From Thereva unica (Eukaryota > Arthropoda > Insecta > Diptera > Therevidae): a stretch of 64,000 bases of DNA. The stretch's first letter is position 1. Each line of letters begins with the position of its first letter. This document shows positions 45,560 through 56,647 of the stretch, one piece after another. The stretch spans positions 134,008,101 to 134,072,100 of the forward strand of contig OX465283.1 of NCBI GenBank assembly GCA_949987705.1. The letters run 5' to 3'. The position numbers were made by a program, and so were the translations under genes. The notes below the pieces were generated by a model. It was given only the letters and a program-made list of their open reading frames with translations, did no database searches and was not told where the DNA came from.

Positions 45560-46758
45560 TAATTTTCCAAAAGTCCTTAAAGCCAACGACGGCCGCACCA
45601 GGCGCGGGAGTTCTACCGAAGAGTCCGCACTATGACGAAATTCACACCAAGCAACTCATCTGATCACCGATCCTAAAGGCATCTGGGAGCGATGGCAAGA
45701 GCACTTTCATGAATTGCTAAATGGCGAGCAAGGCTCCACCATTATCTTCGGAGGATCCATCAATATCTGATGATAATGCTATGATGCCGCCACCAGGAAT
45801 AGAAGAAATTAGCAGAGCCATCAGCCGGGTCAAAAACAACAAGGCCTCGGGTGCAGACGGCATCGCAGAAGAGCTGGTTATATATGGAGGGCCTACATAA
45901 CACCAAGCAATTCATGAATTAACTGTGAAAGTATGTGAGCAGGAAGTGATGCCAGAAGACTGGTGAAAAGCATCCTCTGCTCGGTACATAAAAAAGGAGA
46001 TATCACAGCGTGCACTAATTATCACGGTAAAACGTTGTTGAGTACAGTGTATAAGATATTTTCCGCTATCCTACAAAACAGGATGGCCCCATATGCCAGA
46101 AACATCATAGGCCAAACCCAATGTGGCTTCAGCCCAGGAAAATCCACGACTGATCAAATTTTCACCTTGAGGCTGGCTATGGGAAAATGTCAAGAATTTC
46201 AAAACACAATTCAACACCTCTTCATAAACTTTAAAGCCGGCTATGGTAGAGTAGAGTAGGCAGAGTAGAACTCTACAAAGCCATGAGAGAATTCGGCATC
46301 CCCAACAAACTGACAAAACTACTTAGGTTGACCATCATGACCAATGTGTCAAGCCAAGTAAAGGTATTCGGAACACTGTCCAGATCAATCAACATCTATA
46401 ATGGACTCCGACAAGAGGACGGTCTGGCCTGCCTCCTTTTCAATCTGGCGTTGGAGAAAGTGATCCGAGATTTGGGCGTGACATCAATCCCCCACAAGTC
46501 CACCCAAATACGACCTTACGCAGACGACATTGACATCAATGGAAGAACAACAACAGCTGTAAAAGAAGCTTTCACTCAGATTGAGCAACCGGCAGGAAAT
46601 CTGAGACTGCACATTAACGAAAGCAAAACAAAGTGCAATGGTGGCCTCGTCTACAAGAACACATAACATTGGTCCCACAATCAAGGTAGAGCAACACAAG
46701 TTGGACGTGGTAAAATCATTTACCTACCTTGGGTCAATAGTAGCAGCCGACAATAGCA
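45560..46758 (+). mobile_element. RTE-C LINE, RT part before the SINE insertion
   Basis: Readable blocks are LITDPKGIWERWQEHFHELL (~45660), NKASGADGIAEELV (~45838), MKSILCSVHKKGDI, TLLSTVYKIFSAILQNRMAP, TQCGFSPGKSTTDQIFTL, REFGIPNKLTKLLRLTIMTN, NGLRQEDGLACLLFNLALEK, RPYADDIDINGR and INESKTKC. Several stops and shifts (e.g. 45898, 46257) break the frame. At 46758 the thumb (YLGSIVAADNS) is interrupted; it resumes at 47203 with PEIRAGVLNTKKAYYSLSRL. Confidence 0.8.
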
Positions 46759-47202
46759 TTTTTTTTTATGTGACAGACTAGAAGCTTAGGGAAAGTCCCT
46801 TTGTACTGTCGACAATCTATTTTTTCGTATAGAGTGAATGTCGAACAGCAGCTCTAGCCGGAAGATAGAGAGAAGAGAAGGAAGTAACTGTCACAACCTA
46901 GCCGCGATATTTTTATTCCACCTACTCACAACCATTTCGCGACTCTGACATCGGGGCGTCGAGAACAACTCACTGGAGTGTTATGCCTCCTGAAACGAGT
47001 TGAATCTCATCAACCAACCGATGGCATGCGCTTGGTGGAGCGGTGGTGGAGCGGGGAAGGACTAGGGAAGGCTATGACAGGGGAATCAAAAATGTAAAGA
47101 GGGAAGAAGAAAGAAGGAAAGTTAGGTGGGAAAGGCGAAGGATAGTGGCGCCGCCGGGATTCGAACCCGGGACCTCTGGGGATAGCAGTCAGGCGCCTTA
47201 CC
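46759..47202 (-). mobile_element. tRNA-derived SINE with LINE-J 3' tail, copy 3
   Basis: Read on the minus strand, a 5'-truncated tRNA head (GGTAAGGCGCCTGACTGC, B box GGTTCGAATCCC) is followed by a body shared with copy 1 (CCTTCGCCTTTCCCACCTAA, GTCGCGAAATGGTTGTGAGT). A ~130-base 3' part then matches the end of LINE-J (CTTCTCTCTATCTTCCGG, AGTACAAAGGGA, CTGTCACATAAAAAAAA). It sits in the same orientation throughout and interrupts RTE-C. No clean target duplication is seen, as expected if the 5' end is truncated. Confidence 0.75.
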
Positions 47203-47935
47203 TGAACCTGAAATACGCGCAGGAGTGCTGAACACCAAAAAAGCCTACTATAGTCTTTCTAGGCTCTATAAATTCAATATCTAACCATAACGTCTAAACT
47301 TTTACTATATAAGACGATGGTCTTACCCGTTCTCACATATGCATCCGAAACGTGGGTGCTTAGCAAAAATCACTCAAAGCTCTTGGGCGTGTTCGAGAGG
47401 AAAATACTTCTTAGGATTGTTGGCCCCGTATGTGTGAAAGGACGATTCCGGAGAATCTACAATGACGAGCGCTATCGCGACATATGTAGATGTTATGAAG
47501 AAAATAAAGCTCGGTAGGCTCCGTTGGGCAGGGCACTTAGCTCGTATGTGTGAAGATGAGCCTGCTCGGAAAGTTCTCTGCGGTAAGACCTATGGGGTGC
47601 GACAGCGAAGTAGACCCAACCTTCGCTGGAAGGATGGCGTAGACCAGGACGCTCAGAGATTAGGGATGCCAAACTGGATGACATTGGCTCAGAATCGAGA
47701 CCGGTGGAGAGAACAGTTGCGAGAGGGTGAGGAGCTAGAAGTGGAGGAAGAAGTGGCAACAGGCCGAAAGTATGTCAATCGAGTCAATAGCCGTTGCAAC
47801 CCGGGAAAAATGTCCTTGGATTTGTTCATCAGACCACCCGAATTGGAGTCAACAGATGCAAGGGTGTCCGACAAGGAGTCAAGCCGGACGTTAATGGGCG
47901 GGAGATGAAAATATTAAAAGGGATGAAAGCTTTTG
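47203..47935 (+). mobile_element. RTE-C LINE, C-terminal part after the SINE
   Basis: It resumes at PEIRAGVLNTKKAYYSLSRL, then MVLPVLTYASETWVLSKNHS (SETW block), VFERKILLRIVGPVC, LGRLRWAGHLARMCEDEPAR and RSRPNLRWKDGVDQDAQRLG. The WAGHLARM and RW-DGV blocks are those of RTE-type C-termini. The coding similarity fades after LAQNRDRWREQL (~47720). Where RTE-C ends and the next LINE begins (47760-47935) cannot be fixed. Confidence 0.75.
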
Positions 47936-49268
47936 AGATATCTTGAACACCACAAAATATTAAATGACAAACAGTACGGCTTTAGACCAAAAAGATCTAC
48001 TGGCGACCTCCTTGTTTGCCTAACTGAACACCTCAACCAAAGTATACACCGATTTGGTTGCTCTAGATATCTCCAAGGCTTTTGACAGAGTGTGGCACCC
48101 CGCTCTGTTAACTAAACTCCACGCTATTGGTATTGACTTCGTTCTAAGGAACTGGATTATGAGCTTCCTTTCTGGCCGTTCAATCAAGGTAGTATTGGAT
48201 GGCGTCGAATCCGACCCCCACACCATCTCCGCAGGTGTTCCCCAGGGCTCAATTCTATCACCAGCTCTCTTCCTAATTTTTATAAATGACCTGCTCTCAA
48301 TCCCTTCCAACCCACTCCACTGCTTTGCCGACGACAGTACACTACGGTACTCCTATGGCTTCGTTACTGTAGGACAAGCACGCGCCAGACTTTGTCTGCA
48401 TTATCGCAATCTCATGTCCATTTCTTGAATGGGGCCGCAAGAGCCGTGTCGAATTCAATGCATCTAAAACGAAGTACTGTCTCATCTCCAATAAAACCTG
48501 CACTGACCCTCCTTCTATTTCAGTGGACAATAACGGTAGAACCGTCTTTAAACATCCTAGGCATAACACTATCCGACGATCTGCGGTGGAATAACCACAT
48601 ATTCCAAATCGCTAAACAAGCATCGCAATGCCTGGCAAATTCCTCCTTCAGCCCCTGGCCAGGGCTACAATCTACAAGTCCTACGTTCGTCCCCGCCTCG
48701 AATACAACTCGTATATTTGGGCTGGGGCCCCGAGAACCACCTTAGCCTGGCTGGACAAGGTGCAAAGTCGCGCTCTCAAACTCATTGGCGATAGCAACAT
48801 TTGCTCCTCAATTGACTCATTAAGCCACCGTTGGAATGTAGCAGCCCTTGCAAAATTTTACCGTTTTTTCCACAACGATTGCTCTACTGAAATAAGTAAC
48901 CTCATGCCTCCACGGTAACTTTTCTCCCGCAACACTAGACTTGCCTGCTCGGCTCACCCTTATAGTCTACAGCCCTTATCTTCGCGCACATTCCGATTTA
49001 GAAATTCGTTTATAACAAGAACAACGCGACTGTGGAACAACTTACCTCAGTCAATATTCCCGAACTCATACAACACCCAAGAGTTCTAGCGCAAGGTTCA
49101 CCACTATCTCCTCCAACACCCACCCGACTCCCCCTAATCTATCCTATCTTTCTCTCTAGCCTTCGAGCTAAGCTTAGTACTACTAGACATTCCACCATGA
49201 TGTGTACGACATGACGGACTAGTTGTACAAAGGATGACACCTAAGCTTAGACTATCATATAAAAAAAA
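47936..49268 (+). mobile_element. LINE-J (Jockey/CR1-like), 3' half
   Basis: RT blocks: NDKQYGFRPKRSTGDLLVCL (~47965), LVALDISKAFDRVWHPALLT (palm A, present here), SFLSGRSIKVVLDGVESDP, SAGVPQGSILSPALFLIFIN, CFADDSTLRYSY, RLEYNSYIWAGAPRTTLAWL and LSHRWNVAALAKFYRFFHND. Frameshifts near 48050, 48430 and 48640 and a stop after LMPPR break it. The 3' UTR runs to an A run ending at 49268. This copy shows what the copy at 40728 has lost. Confidence 0.85.
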
Positions 49269-51500
49269 TCGTTCTTAAATACATTTTTTTACACCTCAAT
49301 TGATATTTTCATAGTTAATCTAAGACTAAACTTTAAATCCACTTAAAAATCTGTTATTTGTCTGAGAAGCTAAGCAAAAATCAACATCACTCCATTCGTA
49401 TAAGAGCAAAACTACCAAAAACCCCCTTTTCATAAAATTTTATCAATTACCATAAACCGTACTTGAAATTAATAAAATGCAAATTCTCTATTATTCTAAC
49501 CTGAAGTTGCATTAAGCAGGATTATCTTTACTCAACAGCCATAACACTACTCAGTCGTTGTTTTTTCTACCATTTTTTATGGCTGCATTTCTGTTCATCG
49601 TGGCTATGATGACTTTAAGATTATATGGAAGGTAAACAGCAGCACTGATGGAATGAACATGTACATGTTGACACGCGGATCAATTCGATTTCCAATAAAA
49701 TTATAAAATTCAAGTTTTTTTTTTGTAGTAATTTAAAGATAATATTAACAGTTTGTTACTTTAATGCATACTAGTAGTGTAAATCATATAAACATCCTGT
49801 GCTTCTACAGAGAGCTCTTAAATATTATATGCTCTGCCCAAAGCGCCTTTGATTACTTTATGGCGATTACAGATTGTGCTAAGGCATTTATACGATCGGA
49901 GGAAAATGTTTTCCAACCTGTCTGCGCTAGTAACTTTCGAAATTGTAACGCATACAGCCTAGGCTTCGTTTTGTGTATGAATAAATTTATCATAATTGTA
50001 AAGCGTCTATGTCTAGGAGGCAGTCAGTCAATATGAAATCACAACCGCACTATTCAATTAATTCCAACAATTTAATTAAAGTTGGTATCTAGTAATTTTC
50101 TCTTCAGTTATTTTCCAAATTACACACCTTTAAAAGAAAATTTACGTTAATACAAAAATTATTAATAATTGATGCAGTATCCAGCTGGGAGATAAGCATG
50201 TTCGCACCTTCAAATAATTAATGCTACACAAACGTGAAAGACTTAATGGTCCCAAAATTTCTGGGTTTTGATCTTCATCCATGAAGACATGATAACAGAT
50301 TATGATATTGTTGGGATACGTTTCGAAATACACCTATGTATAGTCCCCCGTTTGATTGTCGATAATATTGAGGTGTGGCGCGTAAAAGTTCAATGAAAGA
50401 ATTTCTGTCACACAAAAACAATCAGGGATTGGTTTTATTGAGACTTTCACTCTCTGGCGACCTGTTATAGAAAGTTGTTGAAATATTCGGAGAAGGTAAA
50501 GAGAATCTGGAATCTGATATCTAGCACTTTCGCTGCTGGATGAATCAACGCTTGTGGTTCCTGCTCCAGTCTTCTAGTTCCAAAACGAAATAATCCAATA
50601 AGAAAAAAGATGAATAAAAAAAATTTGGTTCGGTTACTGAACACCGGGAGCTTTGCCCTCTAATGATCATAACCTTTCACTTCAAGGACCATGATCGCGG
50701 CAGCATGGTTAATCGCATCTTCTCCAATTCGCGGTTCAAAAAACTGCTAATAAGCCGCCATGCTCTTGATCTTGAGGAGTCGGGGATCATTGCCAATGGC
50801 ACGAGTGCGGAACTGCAGGTAGACCTACACTACTACCAAAAAAAAAAAAAATTGGTGTTATACTCTAATTATCTGAAGCTGGATCATTGGCTGAGAGAGG
50901 AGCCGAAAAACTCAGGTAGCTGCCGCCAATGAAAGTTTTCTTGGATCCATTCATCTGGAATACTCTGGATGAATTTTTTTGTTAGTTGATGCTCTGTAGT
51001 AAAAGTATTAGGCATTCTTGATGTACCTGTGCCCGCGAGGAGCTATTTACTTTCTCATTACCTGACGAAATCGACGTAAGAGAATTATTTATTGAATGGA
51101 GCGACTACAAGGGAAAATTACACGGTTACTAACCCGAGTAGTTTTAGCTATAAAAAAAATAATAGAAGGTAGAAAAAAAATTGTTACGCCAATCTTATTT
51201 CCGCTTTTTATACCTTTTTTTGTACCTTTGGTAGTATGTACCTGAGTACCTCAGGTGCAACTGTAAATGGCATAGTTCTAGTTTATTTGGTTTTTTCTGC
51301 ATGCTCCATTAACTGCTGTCTTCATTGCTCCGAGAATTCTATTACAGAGATGGAGAAAGGGCCTTGGAGCAAAATATATAAAAACAACTGTAGCAGAAAA
51401 AAAAGCGAAAGAAAGAGGCTTATCCTAAATTAAGTGTATAGTTTTTTTTGTGCTCTGGCATTACCTAGGGTACTACAGAGAACAGTCGTTCTACGGTCTA
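49269..51500. other. Unannotated intergenic DNA upstream of Osiris gene 2
   Basis: No element or gene recognised. Short frames at 49764-50036 and 50663-50932 have no domain. This is the longest stretch in the window without a visible transposon, possibly conserved upstream DNA of the Osiris gene. Confidence 0.35.
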
Positions 51501-51511
51501 ATTTCTTACCA

Positions 51512-51550
51512 TATATAAATTGTTGGGGACTACCTGAAGTTATAGTCAGT
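51512..51550 (+). promoter_or_regulatory. Core promoter of Osiris gene 2 (TATA and initiator)
   Basis: TATATAAA at 51512-51519 is followed by the initiator TCAGTCT at 51546-51552. The putative +1 A (51548) lies 34 bases after the T of TATAAA. No ATG occurs between it and 51637, giving an ~89-base leader. Confidence 0.6.
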
Positions 51551-51636
51551 CTGTACTTGCATTTTGTACATTAAGTTATTAGGTTTACTACCAGTCCTAG
51601 GAGCTGCAGTGTGTCGTGTATTGTAAATCCTTTTTA

Positions 51637-52770
51637 ATGATTAAAATGACATCGTCCTTGAAATATTGTTTAGCCTTTATCATAATCACATTAATCGGTA
51701 ATGTCGCGTCAGATGATTGCAAAGATTCCGAATCATCGCTATTATGTCACGGGACGCGTGTTGTTCGTAATGTTATGAAATCGCTACAGGATTCCAGTAC
51801 ACCATTAACAATTGTCCCAGGATTAGAAATTGTTAGTGTACCAACACCTGAAAAACCAATGGGTGATTTCGATGGACGATCGAATGATATTGATGATGAT
51901 ACATTCTCTGGGAAAGTTAGTAATTATATGCAGAATCATGAGCTTAAAATTAAGTTCTCTGATCTATTGGAAAAGGCTGAATTTAAGGATGCCCTTATGA
52001 CTACATTGAGGAGCATCGATGATAGTAAAGAAGTTGCAGCAGGTACGTTTCATAAAACAAAACGAAAAACAAAAATTAAAAAAATGGTGAAATAAAAAAA
52101 GTGTTAAATTGTTCAATGTTTAACTACCTGTGACAGTGCACATATACCTGTTAATAAAAGTGCTGTGCTTACACGAGTGTAACATCAATTTAACAAGGAA
52201 TGTTTATTGTGTCATTAAAAAATCATTTCCACGCCAGGTTGAGTTTAATAAAAATGTGCAATGAACTGTTCAATTAAAAAATCGATCAAAATGCACAAAA
52301 TTAAAAAACAAATTTTCTTATGTATATGTGAACAATTATTCCAAACACAAAATAAATACCTATAATATAAAAATCCACCATTCACCAACTAATTAATAAA
52401 TTACACAACAAAATTTTTCCTATTATTATTTTTGTGTGCTTATTATAACTATTTTCTAGAAGGCCGTAAAAAGGATAAAGGAGGATTAGGAATTATCATG
52501 ATGATGGGATTAATGATGGGCAAAATGATGGCAGCACTTGGACTTGGTGGTGTTGGTGCATTAGCAATGAAGGCATTGGGTGTATCAATGATGGCACTTA
52601 TGTTAGCTGGTATTGTTGGCATTAAGAAGCTAGCAGAATCTGGAAATGATGATGGTGGACATCATGTACAATACATTACTGCTGATGGTCATCATAGGAA
52701 GCGACGAGATGCTGATGCTGATGATATACCATTGCCATATAGAGGATGGGCACATTATGCTGCCAATTAA
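51637..52770 (+). CDS. Osiris family protein (DUF1676), gene 2
   Basis: Exons 51637-52042 and 52460-52770 are joined by a 417-bp intron (GCAG|GTACGT to TTTTCTAG|AAGG), which keeps frame (AAEGRKKDKGG). The first ATG gives 238 residues; the in-frame ATG at 51646 has the better context and gives 235. SSLKYCLAFIIITLIGNVAS is the signal peptide. DDCKDSESSLLCHGTRVVRN has the cysteine pair of DUF1676. Exon 2 opens with a basic patch and a Met/Gly-rich hydrophobic segment (~143-190: GIIMMMGLMMGKMMAALGLG...), then a dibasic RKRR and a Tyr-containing end (LPYRGWAHYAAN). Osiris proteins sit in secretory/endosomal membranes of cuticle-forming cells. It looks intact and functional. The paralogue is not assigned. 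Confidence 0.88.
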
Positions 52771-52943
52771 CGGGGCAATGATATTTTTTTTGTTGATGAC
52801 CAAAAATATTTCATGTTGACTTTTAGATTATTTTTATATTAATTTATTTTCGATTCATTAATATAAATGGATATTAATTTATTTAATTTATTTTGAAGAT
52901 GTAAAGAAAAAAAAAACAAAAATGTGAGTGATGATGCATTTTG

Positions 52944-52972
52944 AATAAAATAGAAATTATATATTGAATAAA
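52944..52972 (+). terminator. Poly(A) signals of Osiris gene 2
   Basis: AATAAA occurs at 52944-52949 and 52967-52972, about 175-200 bases past the stop codon. Confidence 0.6.
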
Positions 52973-52974
52973 AA

Positions 52975-54717
52975 ATAATTTTATTTTTAATTAGTGTAAT
53001 TTCTATGTTTTTTTTAGGAAGGTGCAATATGTTTTAAATTTATTAACCCGAAACTGGAATTATGTATGCTAAAACAAAAAACAATCTGCTAGTAATTCAT
53101 TACATAGTACTAATATATTTAAGTGGAAAACTTATGACGAAGTAGTTAAGTGGAAAACTTATGACATCTCCAATATTCCATATATTTAAGTGTTCATCTG
53201 GGTATAACCCTTTCTGTTAGAAACTATTGGATCTTGTTCTTAAAGACTAACCACTAATACGCATTTCCATGGAAATCTTTCTTCTATTGAATAACGAATT
53301 AATTTCATGAGGTCTCTAATCCAGGCTCATATGATCTAGTCCTTTACCCTGCAAATGAAGTTTTGAATTCTTATTTGCTAAATTAAGAAAAAACGACATC
53401 CTGCTGAGTTCTGTTTTGAGTTGTTGATGACTGTTCAAGTTCAAAACAACCCCAAAAAACACCTGGAGAAATACACTATATAAAATAAATGTAATTAGTT
53501 GATTGAGTCAGCGTATAATAAAAAAGGCTGACAATTTTTGTAAAATAAAAGTTTAGTTTTGCAAATATATTCATTGTGCGCAGACGAGGTCTTTAATAAT
53601 TATACGTATAATATTTTAAAACCCATCCCGTCCCCACAATTGGTCCTTCGAGCCCATCCCCATCATTTGCCGGATTCCCATCAATGACAATAAATTAAAT
53701 TTACATTCATAGCAGGTATATTTGAATATTCCGACAGGAGTGTTGAGAGACAATCTCAAAGATTCTGCGATGTGCTTCTTAACGGTCGTTACATAGAAAA
53801 AAGAAAAATCCTTAAAAGATCCTACACTCCCATTTGTATCGGATGGCAATATATTCAATACCGAAACTTTTATGCAGACTATAAATCAAGACTGGGCAAT
53901 AGCAGCTCTTGAGAGCCAGGCGATATTCAAGCGATATTTAGAACTTCTTAGGCACATAATTTAGAATAGCAGGTACTAAGCAAAGGTCAACTATTGAATT
54001 TTTTGTAGTTGCTAATAGAATTTAATTCCATATTTGGCCAATAATTACTTGGTACTTGGTAGCCTAAACTATCAAACCAGAAATCCAGGTTCGTTAGAAC
54101 ACTCTTGGAAATATTCGAAAAATTTAAAATAGACACTCTGGATATACAGGAAATGCGCTGGAATGGGCAAGGAATAATGGAAAAAAGGAAATACATTATA
54201 TCTGATGTATAAGTTAAGTTTACAAAGCGGCCGGCTGTGGATACATAAGTTTTGGATAGACGACCAAAAAATTGTATAGGAGGCAGTGGGTAAATCGTAA
54301 CGGTTTAGCCGGCTAGTTCGTTTTAAATTTGTTTTATTTGAGGTTTACATATCACCCTGCATTTTTGTAACATATCACCCTGCATTTTATGACCAATTTC
54401 CCACCATGCACCCACCTATCTAAAAATGTAAAAGTTAAGGTTTCAACCTACCAACTTATGAGTCGTCAAAGTCAAAATTTTTATTTGTTTCACTAAAAAT
54501 TCAACTGCAACTACCTTTTCCTCCAAAAAATACCTAGTTAATTTAATTTTTTTTTTTTAAATTTGCAAAGATTGGACAATTTCTTATGAACTATGTCCAC
54601 ACAATTTTTAGCCCTTGACTTTTGAAGTTACAAGTAATTTTAGTGTTAAACCGACTCATAGCCCTGGAAGTTGGTACGTTGGAGCTTTGACTTTTACAGT
54701 TTTAGATAAATAGGAGT
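52975..54717. other. Unannotated AT-rich stretch
   Basis: No gene recognised. AGTGGAAAACTTATGACGA and AGTGGAAAACTTATGACAT (53122 and 53149) form a short direct repeat, and CATATCACCCTGCATTTT occurs twice (54348 and 54370). Confidence 0.4.
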
Positions 54718-54726
54718 ATTCGGCGT

Positions 54727-56087
54727 CCAAGACGGAAATAGTAACCGCAATTCATGCGATGGCCAATGGTAAAGCAGCTGGGGAAGATGGCATCCCGCCA
54801 GAATTGTTGAAAGCCGACTCAAGCCGCATAGAAGATGCGCTACAGCCAATCCTGGAAATAGCATGGAACACCTGTACCTTTCCGGAGGATTGAACGGAAG
54901 GTATCATAGTCAAAATACCAAAAAAGGGGGACCTAACAATATGCGACAATAGGAGAGGCATCTGTTTACTATCTACAGTGGGCAAAATTTTGTCCCATAT
55001 ATTACTATCTAGGATAAGTGAGGCAGTAAACCGAACGCTTACGAGGCAGCAGGCCGAATTCAGGAAGGGCCGCTCCTGTATTGATTATATTAACAACTTG
55101 AGAATAATAGTGGAGCAGTACTGAATTCCGATCCCCCCTTTACCTTGCTTTCGTAGATTATGAGAAAGCGTTCGACTCGGTAAATAGGAGCTTTATATGG
55201 CAGGCACTACGGCGACGTGGACTGCCTGATAAAATAATAGAATTGATAAAAGCCCTATATAACAATTCCAAATGCAGAGTTCTCCATAATGGAAAATTAT
55301 CCGACAGGTGAGGTGGTGAGGTGAGCTCAGGAGTACGACAAGGATGCCTACTTTCGCCATTACTATTTCTTATAGTAATAAATGACATCCTTGTCGGCGC
55401 TTTAGATAGTAGAACAGGCGGCATACAATGGGGTATGGTAGGCCGCCTTAAGGATCTCGTCTACGCCGATGATATCTGTTTACTGGCCCACAGACACCAG
55501 GAACTCAAAAACATGATTAACAATTTGGCAACAGAAAGTAGTTCAGCAGGCTTAAGGCTAAATCCGACTAAAACAAAAGAAATGCTGATAAATGCAAACA
55601 CCATTGAACAGACAGCGCTGAATAATCGTGACGTGGAACTGGTGGATAAATTCTGCTACCTCGGTAGCATCATTACCGAAAATGGTGGGGCAGAAGAAGA
55701 CGTCAGTTCCAGAATAAATAAAGCACGAGGCGCATATGCATGCCTGTCCAGAATATGGAGATCAACGGAGATCTCCACTAACACTAAATTGCGGCTGTTC
55801 AACTCCAACGTTAAGGCAGTCCTTTTGTACGGTTTCGAAACATGTAAAGTCACCCAATTCATCACAGGGCGCCTACAAGCCTTCATCAACAGATGCCTGC
55901 GTCGTATCCTAAAAACTACAACGATGCCTGCGTCGTATCCTAAAAACAACTAGCAGAAGCCGCAACAACTGGGAGATCCTGGTCGGAGCTGAGAGCTGTC
56001 GCGCAAAACGCTGTCCGCTGGAGGGCAACTGTTTCCGCCCTATGTCCCACGAGGGATTAAAGGAGTTTAAAGAAGAAGAAGAAGAAG
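54727..56087 (+). mobile_element. RTE-like LINE 'RTE-B', 5'-truncated, with target duplication
   Basis: ATTCGGCGT at 54718-54726 and 56088-56096 flanks a 5'-truncated insertion ending in (GAA)n. Blocks: NGKAAGEDGIPPELLK, RRGICLLSTVGKILSHILLS, AEFRKGRSCIDYINNLR, VDYEKAFDSVNRSFIWQALR, SSGVRQGCLLSPLLFLIVIN, LVYADDICLLAH, LNPTKTKEMLINAN, FCYLGSIITENGGAEEDVSS and VLLYGFETCKVT. The stop at 54892, shifts near 55130 and a stop near 55308 kill it. A 28-base duplication (55892 and 55923, offset 31) adds a further frameshift. The last codons RSWSELRAVAQNAVRWRATV are typical of the family end. Confidence 0.88.
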
Positions 56088-56139
56088 ATTCGGCGTACAT
56101 TGCTACCTTAAGCCGGGAATACACATGCCAGTAAAACGG

Positions 56140-56315
56140 GTAAGTAGCTTGCATGTGTGAAAATAGAATAAGCCAATAGATGGTACAGCGGTTATAAATT
56201 TTCGCTTGCTAGATACAAGCAAGTTGAAATGCCTGTAAGTAACTAGCAAGTGCAAATTTATCACCGCTGTACCATCTATTGGCTTATTCCATTTTCACAC
56301 ATGCTAGCTACTTAC
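56140..56315. mobile_element. 176-bp hairpin (MITE-like) element
   Basis: The arms of ~73 bases begin GTAAGTAGCTTGCATGTGTG and end with the inverse CACACATGCTAGCTACTTAC. They share GAATAAGCCAATAGATGGTA, then CAGCGG. The loop is only ~30 bases. No protein and no clear target duplication. Confidence 0.75.
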
Positions 56316-56647
56316 TACCGTATTATCAACCTACCCACTGAAAAGAAATCAGAGGCAGAGAAAAAAGAATTCAATATATCCACGATAGTTCGTTACCAGT
56401 GCTGCCAAGTAAGCGCTTTGGTCGCAAGATTTGTGCTACTCAAAGTGTTTTGACGCTTAAAAACTGTCGTGAGCGCTTATTTAGTGTTTTCAAAAAACTC
56501 TGAGCGCTTTTCAGCTTCGAAATAATTTTTGAGCAACAATTTTTAAAAATTAATCGTAAAAACATGAGCTGAATGCGATCTTTATTTAATATTGTACTTT
56601 TCTTCACTAATACGACTAAATTCTTCTATCAAGACGAAGATAAGTGG

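Noticed and set aside
51616..51636. Upstream start of Osiris gene 2 at 51616
   Set aside because: That codon is GTG. A nuclear insect gene is expected to start at ATG, at 51637 or 51646.
53636..53655. BEL leader fragment (TTGGTCCTTCGAGCC)
   Set aside because: Only about 15 bases match the leader at 19441 and nothing around it is alike; could be chance or a very old relic.
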